A stretch of DNA of 64,000 nucleotides from Microbacterium sp. LWH7-1.2 (GCF_038397755.1 NZ_CP151637.1:3720001-3784000), one strand, 5' to 3'. Counted from the first letter of the stretch, positions 52,683 to 62,220 are shown. Program-made: numbers and translations. Notes: generated by a model from the letters alone, not told the origin.

Positions 52683-53720
52683 ATGGCCCGTTCCCTCTCC
52701 GAGATCCGCGATCGGTCCCGCGCGCGTGCGAAGGCGCGCTCCGAGGCGCGAGCCGAGCTCAAGAACACCGCGTACGAGATCTTCATCGGAGCGCTGTCGA
52801 TCCTCTCGATCGGCAACCTCGTGCTGATGTACGTCATCGCGGGCGACACCGCGCTCGAGCTGGTCCTGTCGGTCATGAACGCCCTGTTCAGTGCGATCTT
52901 CCTCGGCGACTTCATCTATCGCATCTCGACGGCGCCGAAGGCGTCGCGCTACTTCTTCCGCGGCTTCGGCTGGGCGGACCTGCTCGCCAGCCTCCCGTTC
53001 CCCCAGTTCAAGATCCTGCGACTGTTCCGCCTGCTGCGGGTCTTCCGTCTGCTGCGTGAACTCGGCCCGCGAACGGTGTGGACGACCCTCATCCACGACC
53101 GCGCGAACAGCGCGCTGATGACCCTGCTGCTGATGGGCATCCTCGTCCTGCAGTTCGGCAGCATCTCGATCCTCTACGTCGAGGAGAACGCGGACGGCGC
53201 CAACATCACGTCGGCCTCCGACGCGCTCTGGTACACGATCGTCACGATCTCGACCGTCGGCTACGGCGACCAGTACCCGGTCACCAACGCAGGGCGCATG
53301 ATCGGCACGCTCATCATCGTCGTGGGCGTCGGCATCTTCGGTACGTTCACCGGCTACCTCGCGAACCTCTTCCTCGGTCCTCGCAAGGCCGCAGAAGAGG
53401 CGCAGACGGATGCTGAGACCCCGGCTCCCGCGGACGACACCGCCGTGGTTCCCTCCGACGCTGAGCAGGCGATCGCGGATCACGCGGCGAAGGGCGTCGC
53501 GGCCGGTGCGGTCGCCGGTGCGGTGAAGGCGGGCGCGGCCGCGGGGCAGGGCAGGGGTCCGGGGGCGCCGATCGCCGGTACGCCGGAATCGCCGGGGCTC
53601 GAGCCCGAAGGCCGGGAAGCCGAGCCTGAAGACACGGTCGAGCGCCTGCGCGCACTGCTCGCGCAGTCCGACCAGGCGATGGCCGAGATGCGGCGGCTCC
53701 TCGCCGACGCGACCCGGTAG
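52683..53720 (+). CDS. Voltage-gated-type potassium channel
   Basis: 345 residues. Six transmembrane segments; S4-like LRLFRLLRVFRLLRELG with spaced Arg; pore STVGYGD; S6 GTLIIVVGVGIFGTFTGYLA. The C-terminal 110 residues are a Pro/Glu/Ala linker ending in a coiled coil (TVERLRALLAQSDQAMAEMR). It should conduct K+ across the cell membrane. ATG 52683 follows GAGG. Confidence 0.9.
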   Translation: MARSLSEIRDRSRARAKARSEARAELKNTAYEIFIGALSILSIGNLVLMYVIAGDTALELVLSVMNALFSAIFLGDFIYRISTAPKASRYFFRGFGWADLLASLPFPQFKILRLFRLLRVFRLLRELGPRTVWTTLIHDRANSALMTLLLMGILVLQFGSISILYVEENADGANITSASDALWYTIVTISTVGYGDQYPVTNAGRMIGTLIIVVGVGIFGTFTGYLANLFLGPRKAAEEAQTDAETPAPADDTAVVPSDAEQAIADHAAKGVAAGAVAGAVKAGAAAGQGRGPGAPIAGTPESPGLEPEGREAEPEDTVERLRALLAQSDQAMAEMRRLLADATR

Positions 53721-53756
53721 ACGCCCGACCGGAGGACGAGGCGAGTAACCGACCGG

Positions 53757-55004
53757 TCAGTGGCGCGAGGCGAGCGCGTTCCAGATGCCCGCGCCGAGTA
53801 CGACGGATGCGGCGACGAAGGGGGCGACGAGTGCGGTGCCGGCTCCGGCGTAGTCGGCCACGAGTCCCGTGAGAGCGGATGCTCCGGACTGGCCAACGAC
53901 GATGGCAGAGCCGAGCATCGTCATCACCGTCGCGGATCGGCCTCGTGGACTGAACGCGGCGGCGAGGCTGTACTGCGTGACGAGAGTCGGTCCGATGCCG
54001 ACGCCGATCACGAGGAGGCAGATCGCGATCGCGCCGATGCTCCCGACGAACGGCAACGCGATCGTGCCCGCGACCAGGATCGAGGCGAATGCCAGCCACC
54101 GCGCGCGCAGCGTGAAGCGCGCCGGGAACAGCGCGACGCCGAGCGCGAGGGCAGCCGAGCCGATGCCCATCGCCCCGTAGACGAGACCTGCCTGCTCGGG
54201 CGCGCCGCGCTCGGCCATGAACGCCGTGAGCGACGTCAGCATCGCGCCGAAGAACAGCCCCATTCCCAGCGCGCCGGCCACGGGCGCGAGCACGCGCGGA
54301 CGGAGCAGCTCGCGCACAGGCGCCTGCTCGGGCGGCGGGCCGCCGGTCGATGGCGTGAGGGTCTGCGCTGTCGGGTGCAGGGCGAACGCGCTGACGAAGA
54401 GGAGTCCGAGCACGGCGGCGCCGATCACCGGGGCGGCCGGGTCGAGAGTGGTCGCGAGCAGGCCCACGATCACCGGTCCGAAGACGAACACGATCTCGTC
54501 CGCCGCGGACTCGTATGCCATCGCTCCGTTCACGACGGGCGTGCGGCGCTGCGTCGGGTACGCGCGGCCGATGATGCCGACGAGGCGACTGCGCGAGAGC
54601 GGCGCGACCTGCGGCATGGTCGCGCCGATGAAGAACGCGACGGCGAGGAGCGCGGCATCCGGAACCGGCGCGAAAGCCAGCCACGCCATCGTCGCGAGCA
54701 TCGCGCTGTTGGCGGCGCCGGCGATCAGCAGAACGCGCCGCTGACCGAAGCGGTCGGCGGCGGCGCCGAGGAGCGGCCCGACGAGAGCGGTGCCGAGACC
54801 GGTCATGGCGCTCGTTGCACCGCCGAGGGCGAGCGAGCCGCGCGCCGAGACGACGAGGGTCAGGATGCCGACCACCATCATGGCGAACGGCAGACGCGCG
54901 ATCAGCGCGATGGGGAAGTACGCGTAGCCGGCCTCGCGGATGAGGCTCGGGCGCCGGACGGCGGCGCGCGCAGAGGTGGCGGTCTCGACGAGTGTCGTGT
55001 GCAT
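53757..55004 (-). CDS. MFS transporter
   Basis: 415 residues, 12 hydrophobic segments; GPLLGAAADRFGQRRVLLIA is the loop 2-3 motif. It resembles drug or sugar efflux MFS proteins. ATG 55004 has AGGAG upstream; ATG 55019 has none. The gene runs divergent from nothing and towards the channel gene. It may be controlled by the ArsR regulator encoded upstream on the same strand. Confidence 0.85.
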   Translation of the reverse strand: MHTTLVETATSARAAVRRPSLIREAGYAYFPIALIARLPFAMMVVGILTLVVSARGSLALGGATSAMTGLGTALVGPLLGAAADRFGQRRVLLIAGAANSAMLATMAWLAFAPVPDAALLAVAFFIGATMPQVAPLSRSRLVGIIGRAYPTQRRTPVVNGAMAYESAADEIVFVFGPVIVGLLATTLDPAAPVIGAAVLGLLFVSAFALHPTAQTLTPSTGGPPPEQAPVRELLRPRVLAPVAGALGMGLFFGAMLTSLTAFMAERGAPEQAGLVYGAMGIGSAALALGVALFPARFTLRARWLAFASILVAGTIALPFVGSIGAIAICLLVIGVGIGPTLVTQYSLAAAFSPRGRSATVMTMLGSAIVVGQSGASALTGLVADYAGAGTALVAPFVAASVVLGAGIWNALASRH

Positions 55005-55164
55005 CTTTCTCCTGGCCATGCGCCGAGGGTCGGCGGCTGCTGGTGCCGCCTTGTGCGCAGCCGGGAGCCGCAGACAGGTAGATGCACATCGAAATGGGCA
55101 CCGCCAGTCTACCGTGGCCCACCTGGGCGGGGCCTGGCCGGGGTGCTTCCCTGGCGCTATCCGC

Positions 55165-55233
55165 TTTGGGGCGCGCCGCGAACAGCCGGGGCGCATGCCG
55201 TGCGCCCCGAACGCACGGGACGCGCCCCGAACG
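55165..55233. repeat. 69-nt nested inverted repeat, copy B
   Basis: TTTGGGGCGC at 1-10, CGGGGCGC at 23-30, GCGCCCCGAAC at 39-49 and GCGCCCCGAAC at 59-69 region, the same spacing as copies A and C. It lies in the gap between the MFS and ArsR genes. Confidence 0.8.
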
Positions 55234-55247
55234 CGGGGCCGCCTGGC

Positions 55248-56237
55248 TCAGAGCACGGCGCCGACCATCGCCTCGCCGAGCGGCGTGCGTCGGTGCAGCA
55301 TCCGGGCGCCGTCGCGGGTGCTGGCGACCAGGCCCGCGTCACGCAGCACCGTGAGGTGGTGCGAGGCCGTCGAGAGCGCGAGGCCGCAGTCGCGGGCGAC
55401 CTGGGAGGTGGTTCGCGGCTCGTGGGCATCGAGCAGGATGCGGGCGCGCGCGGGGCCGAGCAGGGCGCCGAGCGCAGACGACACGTCGGTGGGGTCCCGC
55501 GCCCACGTCGCCGTCACGCCCTGCGCGGGGTAGAAGAGCGTCGGCTGCGCGGGCGGCTCGGTGAGCACGAAGCATCCCGTCGCGCCCATCACCGACGGCA
55601 CGAGCACCAGGCCGCTGCCTCGGCAGTCGACGACCTCGCTCCAGATGCGCATCGTGACGCGCACCGCCCCGTCCGACCACTCGACACGATCGTGCAGCGT
55701 CTGGATCATCGCGCCGATGCCGCTCTCGGCGATGCGGCGCGAGCGCACCGCGATGTCGGCGCGCAGCAGTCGCTCGAGCTGCGTCCAGACCGGGGCGACG
55801 CCCGAGTTCCACACCGACAGCCATGCCTCGGCGATCATCGCTCGGGCGCGGTCGGGCCGCTCGAGCATCCGCTGCACCGCCGCGCGGCGGGCACCCTCGG
55901 TCCGCACCAGCACCTTCGTCATGTCGACCTCGAAGCGCTCGTCGTCGATGTCGCGCAGCCGCTCCGCCTCAGCCTCGGGCGTGAGTTCCCACGTCGGCGT
56001 GGTGGTGAGGAAGTCGGGGAAGTAGCCCTCGTCGCGGATGAGCAGCGCGAGCACGTCGAAGTCGTCTCGCGGGATCGCGCCGCGGGTCGCCCGCATCCAT
56101 CCCCACTGCAGCGGGTACTCATCGGGCCGGAGCATCGCGCGCACCGCGTGGCAGAGCTCGTGACCAGGGGAGATCCCGAACCGGATCGCGGTGAGATCGT
56201 CCGGCGCCAACTGGAAGTCGACAAACTTTCGATCCAC
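55248..56237 (-). CDS. ArsR-type regulator with N-terminal DUF5937-like domain
   Basis: 329 residues. The C-terminal 80 are an ArsR winged helix (LLGPARARILLDAHEPRTTS, CGLALSTASHHLTVLRDAGL). The long N-terminal part starts IRFGISPGHELCHAVRAMLR and is typical of actinobacterial ArsR proteins with a DUF5937 sensor. It lacks a Cys-rich metal site, so the signal is probably not a metal. Likely targets are itself and the MFS gene downstream. Confidence 0.85.
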   Translation of the reverse strand: MDRKFVDFQLAPDDLTAIRFGISPGHELCHAVRAMLRPDEYPLQWGWMRATRGAIPRDDFDVLALLIRDEGYFPDFLTTTPTWELTPEAEAERLRDIDDERFEVDMTKVLVRTEGARRAAVQRMLERPDRARAMIAEAWLSVWNSGVAPVWTQLERLLRADIAVRSRRIAESGIGAMIQTLHDRVEWSDGAVRVTMRIWSEVVDCRGSGLVLVPSVMGATGCFVLTEPPAQPTLFYPAQGVTATWARDPTDVSSALGALLGPARARILLDAHEPRTTSQVARDCGLALSTASHHLTVLRDAGLVASTRDGARMLHRRTPLGEAMVGAVL

Positions 56238-56308
56238 ATCGAAACTATAGGGTCGGCCGGCGCCGAAGACGAGGGTGGGATCACACCATCGACAGGACGG
56301 AGCACCCC

Positions 56309-56695
56309 ATGAGCATCGCGATCCCGGACATCGTCCCGGCTGCCGCCACCCGCGTCGGCACGGGAACCCTGCGCCGCTTCATCGGCGCCGAGCACGGCGC
56401 CGGAGTGTCGTACTTCTTCGTCGACAACGAGCCGGGCCAGGGTCCCGACATCCACCGCCATCCGTATCCCGAGACGTGGGTGCTCCTCGAGGGCGAGGCG
56501 CGCATCACGATCGACGGGCAGACGCTCCACGCGGTCGCCGGTGACACGGCGACTGCGCCCGCGGGGGCGTGGCACGGCTTCAAGAACTGCGGCACCGGAC
56601 GCCTGCGAGTGCTCTGCATCCACGCCTCCGACCGCATCATCCAGGAGTGGCAGGATGCTCCTGGGGTGCTCGACATCCCGTCCACCGGGAACTGA
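56309..56695 (+). CDS. Cupin-domain protein
   Basis: 128 residues, one cupin barrel: PDIHRHPYPETWVLLEGEAR is motif 1 (HxH...E) and TATAPAGAWHGFKNCGTG motif 2 with its His. It would bind a metal ion and a small molecule. It is divergent from the ArsR gene and 10 bp before the DUF4287 gene. Confidence 0.85.
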   Translation: MSIAIPDIVPAAATRVGTGTLRRFIGAEHGAGVSYFFVDNEPGQGPDIHRHPYPETWVLLEGEARITIDGQTLHAVAGDTATAPAGAWHGFKNCGTGRLRVLCIHASDRIIQEWQDAPGVLDIPSTGN

Positions 56696-56705
56696 GGAGA
56701 ACCGC

Positions 56706-56996
56706 ATGTCGTTCCAGGCATATCTCGACAACATCGAGACCAAGACGGGCCTCACGCCGCGTCAGCTCATCGAGAAGGCGCACGAGAAGGGGTTCGACGA
56801 GAACACCAAGGCGACGCCGATCGTCGAGTGGCTCGCAGCCGACTACGGTCTCGGCCGCGGCCACGCGATGGCCCTCGTGCACGTCATCACCAAGGGACCG
56901 CAGATCAGCGACAAGCACGTCGGCACCGATACGACCCACTCCGACCCGTCGAACATGCTGTGGCTCGACGGCAAGGCGACGAACCCCAACCCCTGA
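56706..56996 (+). CDS. DUF4287 protein
   Basis: 96 residues: FQAYLDNIETKTGLTPRQLI, TPIVEWLAADYGLGRGHAMA. Helical protein of the DUF4287 family, common in actinobacteria, of unknown function. ATG 56706 has GAGGAG upstream. It is in one unit with the cupin gene. Confidence 0.85.
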   Translation: MSFQAYLDNIETKTGLTPRQLIEKAHEKGFDENTKATPIVEWLAADYGLGRGHAMALVHVITKGPQISDKHVGTDTTHSDPSNMLWLDGKATNPNP

Positions 56997-57012
56997 CTCA
57001 GGTTGCGCCCGG

Positions 57013-57081
57013 TTCGGGGCGCGCCGCGCCCGTACGGGGCGCACGCGGCACGCCCCGAACGCGCGGCATGCGCCCCGAACC
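57013..57081. repeat. 69-nt nested inverted repeat, copy C
   Basis: TTCGGGGCGC at 1-10, CGGGGCGC at 23-30, ACGCCCCGAAC at 39-49 and GCGCCCCGAAC at 58-68. It lies between the convergent DUF4287 and DUF1992 genes, so it may also end transcription. Confidence 0.8.
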
Positions 57082-57087
57082 AGAAGG

Positions 57088-57663
57088 TCAGCCGCGGGGG
57101 CGCCGCCACCACGGCCGACGCGGGGACGCGGCATCCGTCTCCGCCTCGGCGGCCGGCTCGTCGACGTCGCGTCGCTCGCGCCACGCGGCCACCTCCGCCT
57201 CGACGTCGCGCGTGGGCGTCACGACGGGCGGGCCGCCGAGCAGCTGGCGGCGCGCCTCGACGACGCGGCGGTTGAAGTCCTCGAGTGCCTCGCGCACGTC
57301 GGCCTCGCGTGACAGCTCGTCGAGCTTCGCGTCGAGCTCGGCGTTCTCGACCCGCAGCATGAGCGCGGGCGGACCGAGCCCGGTGAGCTGCTCGGTCTCG
57401 ATCTTGCGGCGGATCCACCAGTCCGGGTCGTGGGTCTCACCGAGTCCGGGGATGGGCTTGCCCGCGCCCGGCAGGCCGTCGAACTCGCCGCGCCTGATCG
57501 CCTGCTGGATCGCCGTCTCGACGACCGCCGCGCGATCGGCCGCCGAATACGCCTGCGCGGCCGGCGAACCCTGGGGCGCAGCATCCGTCTCGTCCCGGTC
57601 CTCGGCCTCGTCGCGGTGCGCCGCGCGGTAGCGTGCGGCGGCGAGGCGCGGGTCGTCGGTCAT
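57088..57663 (-). CDS. DUF1992 (DnaJ-C28-like) protein
   Basis: 191 residues. ETAIQQAIRRGEFDGLPGAG then KPIPGLGETHDPDWWIRRKI is the DUF1992 signature; a coiled-coil region (LRVENAELDAKLDELSREAD) and an Arg/Pro-rich tail follow. ATG 57663 overlaps the stop of the epimerase gene. Function unknown. Confidence 0.87.
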   Translation of the reverse strand: MTDDPRLAAARYRAAHRDEAEDRDETDAAPQGSPAAQAYSAADRAAVVETAIQQAIRRGEFDGLPGAGKPIPGLGETHDPDWWIRRKIETEQLTGLGPPALMLRVENAELDAKLDELSREADVREALEDFNRRVVEARRQLLGGPPVVTPTRDVEAEVAAWRERRDVDEPAAEAETDAASPRRPWWRRPRG

Positions 57664-58511
57664 GAGCCCGAGACGTGGTCCCGCCACGAGTGCTGCGGGT
57701 CGTAGCCCAGCAGGCGGCGAGCCTTGTCGATGGAGAGGAGGGTGTCGTGCTCGCCGAACTCGCGAGTCTCGACGCCCGGGAAGACCTCGGCGACGAGCTC
57801 GGCATTGGGGCGTGACATCACGGTGTCGGCCGCGGCGATGATGTACGTCTCGAACCCCGGGGGAGCGACCTCGAGCGCGCGCTGCACCGCCTGCGCGCCG
57901 TCGCGGGCGTCGATGTAGCCCCACAGGTTCCACTTGCGCGTCTGCGCGTCGTCGTCGTACGACGGGAACGCCTCGTAGTCCTCGGGCACCATCACGTTCG
58001 AGAACCGCAGGCCGGTGATCGACAGGTCGGGGTGCCAGCGCACGAGCTCCACGGCCATGCGCTCCTCGAGCGTCTTGACCAGCGAGTACACCGACTCGGG
58101 GCGCGGCGGGTACTCCTCGTCGACCGGGATGTACGGCGGCGGCGCGTCGAACGGCAGTCCCAGCACCGTCTCGCTGGATGCGTAGACGATGCGACGGATG
58201 CCGAGCCTCACTGCCGCCCAGAACACGTTGAACGTCGCGTTCATGTTGTTGTGGAACGTCGCGACATCGGAACGGATGCCGGGGGCCGGGATCGCGCCGA
58301 GATGCACGACCGCGTCGAACCCGTCGTGGCGGTCGTTCACGGCGGAGAGGGCGTCGACGACCTGGCCGTAGTCGGTGAGGTCCACCTGGACGAAGTCGGG
58401 CCCGCGGGTGCCGACGACGTCGAGGCCGATGACGTCGTAGCCGGACGCGCGCAGTTCGCGGGCGACGACGGTGCCGAGCTTTCCGGACGAGCCGGTGAGG
58501 GCGATGCGCAT
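57660..58511 (-). CDS. NAD-dependent epimerase/dehydratase family protein
   Basis: 283 residues from ATG 58511 (MRIALTGSSGKLGTVVAREL). Extended SDR with GxxGxxG, VVHLGAIPAPG, YASSETVLG and catalytic YSLVK. The pattern is close to uronate dehydrogenase-like and NAD-epimerase proteins of actinobacteria. It overlaps the DUF1992 gene by ATGA. Confidence 0.87.
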   Translation of the reverse strand: MRIALTGSSGKLGTVVARELRASGYDVIGLDVVGTRGPDFVQVDLTDYGQVVDALSAVNDRHDGFDAVVHLGAIPAPGIRSDVATFHNNMNATFNVFWAAVRLGIRRIVYASSETVLGLPFDAPPPYIPVDEEYPPRPESVYSLVKTLEERMAVELVRWHPDLSITGLRFSNVMVPEDYEAFPSYDDDAQTRKWNLWGYIDARDGAQAVQRALEVAPPGFETYIIAAADTVMSRPNAELVAEVFPGVETREFGEHDTLLSIDKARRLLGYDPQHSWRDHVSGS

Positions 58512-58627
58512 GACTCCAGCCTGCCATTGCGGAGCGCTCACCGGGTCGGATCGGGGCGGGTCGGGTGAGGACCGGGCACCCGCGGCCCGGCGCCTCCACG
58601 AGCCGGTGGAATCCGAGCGGACGAGAG

Positions 58628-58661
58628 AGAGGCCCCGGCAGGCGGACCTGCCAGGGCCTCT
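58628..58661 (-). terminator. Terminator after GH43 gene
   Basis: AGAGGCCCCGGCAGG (58628-58642) pairs with CCTGCCAGGGCCTCT (58647-58661), one mismatch, 4-nt loop CGGA. It lies 38 bp downstream of the GH43 stop. Confidence 0.7.
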
Positions 58662-58698
58662 TCAGCCGCAGGAGTCAGGCCCGCGGCATCCGTTCATC

Positions 58699-61629
58699 TC
58701 AGCCGCATGCGCGCGCCGCGTACGTGGCCGACACGGTGCCCGTCGCGTCGCCTGCGGTCACGTCCACGGAGACCTGGCCCGGAGCCACCGACACGAGGCG
58801 CGTGGAGAAGGCGTACGTCGCGGACTTGCCGGCAGCGACCGTCGCCGTCTTCGAGCCGAACGGGGTCTCGACATCGACGGCCGCCGCGACGTCGCCGGCG
58901 TTGGCGACCTTCGCGGCCAGGACGACCTTGCCCGCGACGCACCGCGTCTCGGCGCTCACGACGACGTCGACGGCAGCCTCGACCGTCACCGTCGCCTCGA
59001 CCGGCATGCGCGAGGCATCCTGCGCGACGCCCGACACGGTGAACGTGCCCGGCGTGGCGTAGTCGGCCGGGTCAATCGCATTCCACTCCACGGCGACCGT
59101 CTCGCTCGAACCGTCGGCCTTCGTCAGGTTCGCCTGCGGCAGCACGGGCGCCGCGCCCGCCAGGGTCGTGACGTCCATCGCGCCGACCGAGGCCACCGCC
59201 AGGTTCGGCTGGTACGCCTCGAGCACCTTCTGGTACTCGGCCCGTGTGACCGGGATCACGGTGCCGTGACGCGGCTTGCCGCCGTCGGCGTTCTGCGGCA
59301 GGTTGCCGCGCAGCTTGGTGCCGAGCGGCTGCCACGAGTCGCCGTCGTTGATGTCGTCGGTCCCGAACGGGATGTAGTAGTTCGGTCCCTGGTGGTAGTT
59401 CGGCTGGTCGATGAACAGGAACCAGTCGAGACCGTTCACGTCTCCCTCGTTGGCCGGGAAGATGCTCGGGCCCTCACCGCTGGTGAACGTTCCGCCCGGC
59501 TCGCCGTTGGGCAGGCCCGACGCGACGCGCTCTTTCACGAGCGTCCACTCGTCCGCCGGCCCCGCTGTGCCCGGGAGCGCACCCGAGTACGTCGCGAGCA
59601 GGTCGGTCGACTTCTCCTGACGGAGGGTCATGGATGCCTCGTCCTTGGTGAAGCGGTGGTACGTGCCGTCGACGAAGGCGACGGTCGAGTCGATCAGACC
59701 GCGACCGGCTCCGCGTCGCACGTCACTCCAGATCTTCGCCTCCGAGAACGTCACGAAGTCGTCGGTCGTCGCGTACATCATGCGGTTGTACGTCACGCCG
59801 GTGCGCTGGGCGACATCGGTGGTGTCGTACAGGTTCGACGCCCAGTACACGACGAAGGTGTCGAGCTCCTCGCTCCAGAACGCCTCGGGTGCCCACGTGT
59901 TGCCGGCGAAGTCGGACGACACCTTGACGTGACGCTGCTCCGACCAGTTCACCAGGTCGTCGGACTCCCACACCTCGATGTACTTGGAACCCGAGATCTG
60001 CGCCGTGGTGAACCCGCCGGGAAGTCCCGCGACCTTGAGGTCGGTGGCGATCATGTAGAACTTGTCGCCGTGGGGCGCCCGGATGATGAACGGGTCGCGA
60101 AGGCCCTGCGTGCCCACGGTCGACGTGAACAGCGGCTCGCCGTCGTTCAGCGTGTTCCACGCCAGCGCGTCGTTGCCCTTCGACGCCGCGAGGCTCACGC
60201 GCTCCGCGCCCTGGCCTTCGCCCGTGAAGAACGTCCAGACGTACGCCTCGGTCTTGCCGGTGCCCGCCGGCATCGGCTGGATCCGGATGCTGAACTCGCG
60301 GCTTGCCGATGCGGCGCCATTGCGGGCGGTCGCCGTCAGCAGCACGTCGACCGGCTCGGCGCCGGCGGCGGGGCGCTCGACCTCGACCGTGCGCGTGTCG
60401 GCGGTGACGCCGTCGCGGATGCCGGCGAACATGGCGCCTTCGGCGGCCACGGTCCACTCGATCGTCGAGCCGTGTGCGCCGAGCGCCGGCACCGAGAAGT
60501 TGGTGCGCACGTTCTGCTGGTTCAGGATCTCGATGGCGGCGATGTCGTTCGCCACCTTCTCCTGAGCGGGGATGTCTTCCGGAACGGTCACGGTGTAGGT
60601 CGCGGTTCGCGTCTCGGCGCCCAGGGTGAAAGTCGCGGTGAGTGTGACGGTGGCGGCGCCCGAGCCGGCCTCCGGGAGGGTGACGTCGGCGGCTCCGCCC
60701 GTGAGCGCGATCGCCGGGTCGTCCGAGGTCCACGCCACGGTCGCGCCATAGGTCGACGTCGGCAGCGTGAAGTCGGCGGCCGCACTCTCGGGCACGGTGA
60801 CCGAGCCGACCGCGCGGTCCAGCGCCTCGCCGCTGAAGAGGGCGCCGACCTGCGCATCGTCGAGCGCGGTGTCGTAGATGGCGAAGTCGTCGATGTCGCC
60901 GCCCCAGCTGGGGTCGTTGTACGTCGAGCGGCCGAGGCTCGCTACGAGCGACGAGCCGAACGACGCGACGTCGCGGGCGATCGCGCCCTGCCAGATGCGC
61001 GAGCCGTTGACGTAGACGCTCAGCTGTCCGTCGGTGCCGTCGATGACGGTCGTGTACAGGGCCATGCCGCTCGGGGTGCGGGCGCCGGTGGTGGCGGCGC
61101 CGGTGGCGCCGGGGCCGACCTCGGTGGTCCACGGGGAGCCGGCATTGAGCGCGTTGGTGACGACCGACTTCACATAGCCGCTCGGGTTGGTGGGGTTGAG
61201 GAGCCAGTATCCGGTCGAGAACGACGCGCCCGATGCGACGGGGGCGCCGATGAAGGCTGCGGCCGTGTTGCTCGCGCCGGTGCGGGTCGACAGCCACGTC
61301 GAGATGGTGAGATCCTTCTTGCCGACGAGCGGCGCGGTCGGGATGTCGACGTACGCGGCGGTGCCGCGCGCACCGCCGGGCAGGCGCAGGATGCCGTCGC
61401 CCACGGTGCCGCCGGACTGCTGCAGGGTGGCGTCGTGGCCGTTGCCGCTGTCGTCGGCGATCGCGGCGCCCGTGGGCGCCGTGTCGAACGTGTAGTGGAT
61501 CAGTGGGTCGACGCCGATGTCGGCGTAGCCGGCCGTCGCCGGGAGGATGGCGCCGCCGAGCGCAAGAGCCACCGCGGCGGCGACCGCGGTTCCTCTCGCG
61601 GCGGCGCGTGATCGGGTGTGTGTGCGCAT
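58699..61629 (-). CDS. Secreted multidomain GH43-family enzyme
   Basis: 976 residues. Signal peptide at 1-36 (AVAAAVALALGGAILPATAG), LamG/concanavalin-like domain at about 40-270 (LIHYTFDTAPTGAAIADDSG, GDIDDFAIYDTALDDAQV), two Ig-like linkers, then a five-blade GH43-type domain from about 450 (LRDPFIIRAPHGDKFYMIAT, GNTWAPEAFWSEELDTFVVY), and a Big_4-like domain plus a C-terminal Ig-like module. GH43 enzymes cleave arabinosyl, xylosyl or galactosyl side chains of plant polymers; the exact specificity is open. The promoter TTGACA-N17-TACCGT and a LacI-type operator precede it, and a second GH43 gene is divergent. Confidence 0.88.
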   Translation of the reverse strand: MRTHTRSRAAARGTAVAAAVALALGGAILPATAGYADIGVDPLIHYTFDTAPTGAAIADDSGNGHDATLQQSGGTVGDGILRLPGGARGTAAYVDIPTAPLVGKKDLTISTWLSTRTGASNTAAAFIGAPVASGASFSTGYWLLNPTNPSGYVKSVVTNALNAGSPWTTEVGPGATGAATTGARTPSGMALYTTVIDGTDGQLSVYVNGSRIWQGAIARDVASFGSSLVASLGRSTYNDPSWGGDIDDFAIYDTALDDAQVGALFSGEALDRAVGSVTVPESAAADFTLPTSTYGATVAWTSDDPAIALTGGAADVTLPEAGSGAATVTLTATFTLGAETRTATYTVTVPEDIPAQEKVANDIAAIEILNQQNVRTNFSVPALGAHGSTIEWTVAAEGAMFAGIRDGVTADTRTVEVERPAAGAEPVDVLLTATARNGAASASREFSIRIQPMPAGTGKTEAYVWTFFTGEGQGAERVSLAASKGNDALAWNTLNDGEPLFTSTVGTQGLRDPFIIRAPHGDKFYMIATDLKVAGLPGGFTTAQISGSKYIEVWESDDLVNWSEQRHVKVSSDFAGNTWAPEAFWSEELDTFVVYWASNLYDTTDVAQRTGVTYNRMMYATTDDFVTFSEAKIWSDVRRGAGRGLIDSTVAFVDGTYHRFTKDEASMTLRQEKSTDLLATYSGALPGTAGPADEWTLVKERVASGLPNGEPGGTFTSGEGPSIFPANEGDVNGLDWFLFIDQPNYHQGPNYYIPFGTDDINDGDSWQPLGTKLRGNLPQNADGGKPRHGTVIPVTRAEYQKVLEAYQPNLAVASVGAMDVTTLAGAAPVLPQANLTKADGSSETVAVEWNAIDPADYATPGTFTVSGVAQDASRMPVEATVTVEAAVDVVVSAETRCVAGKVVLAAKVANAGDVAAAVDVETPFGSKTATVAAGKSATYAFSTRLVSVAPGQVSVDVTAGDATGTVSATYAARACG

Positions 61630-61738
61630 GGGATGGGTCTCGCTCTCGTGGCGACGACGGGCACCGGTCGCAGTCGGCTGACGTCCACGTCGAGCGGCTG
61701 AGAGTGTGCGTCGTCGCGCAGTCCGGGTGGGTTTGTTG

Positions 61739-61795
61739 TGTTACCGGGAACAATCCGGTGACGACAACGGTATGAGCAGGACGCGACAGTGTCAA
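61739..61795 (-). promoter_or_regulatory. GH43 promoter with LacI-type operator
   Basis: Leftward TTGACA (61795-61790), 17-nt spacer, TACCGT (61772-61767), then operator TGTTACCGGGAACA (61739-61752) just downstream. The operator belongs to the TGTTNNCGNTAACA set found five times in 600 bp. Confidence 0.7.
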
Positions 61796-61838
61796 CATCG
61801 CCAATCCGCTGTTGTGGCGACCCTTGACCACTCTCGGC

Positions 61839-62220
61839 TGTTGTCGCTAACGTGTGGCTGTTCCCGGTAACATCCGCGATCCGAGCGGATGCCGAGACTC
61901 CGTGAAGAAGGGGACCAGCAGGACGATGTGGGCAACGGCTGGTCATCGAGACCCGCCCCACGGCGCTGACGGCCGCCATACCCCTGTGGAACATGGCGGG
62001 CCGGGCAACGCGGCGACCACGTCGCCGCATCCCGCGGCTGAAATGAATCCCCCCATGACGGTCCCCCCGGCCCCCTGCTGCGACCCCGCCCGATGAGGGG
62101 TCGCAGCGGGGATCATGCGCCGCGGATTCAGTCGACGCCAGCCGTCGGCAAGCGGTTCGAGCGCGCGTGGCTGGCAATCGTGATCCATCGATTGACGTCC
62201 GAATTGTGTTGCCGCTAACA
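61839..62220 (+). promoter_or_regulatory. LacI-type operator array and promoter of the second GH43 gene
   Basis: TGTTGTCGCTAACG (61839-61852), TGTTCCCGGTAACA (61859-61872) and TGTTGCCGCTAACA (62207-62220) lie in the divergent gap, and TGTTAGCGCTAACC (62329-62342) lies in the first codons of the gene. TTGACG (62192-62197) with TAACAT (62216-62221) may be the rightward promoter; the third operator covers its -10. No other gene is seen between 61630 and 62299. Confidence 0.65.

Noticed and set aside
53760..56312. An 850-codon open frame on the + strand across the MFS and ArsR genes
   Set aside because: GC-driven antisense frame with Arg/Glu/Ala-rich composition. Both genes on the other strand have strong family motifs.
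49576..57081. CRISPR array
   Set aside because: The repeats are kilobases apart, lie in separate gaps, and have no spacers or cas genes.
58471..61611. A 1046-codon open frame on the + strand across the GH43 gene
   Set aside because: It is the antisense shadow of the GH43 gene: Arg/Gly/Val-rich, with no domain pattern, while the opposite strand has clear signal peptide, LamG and GH43 motifs.
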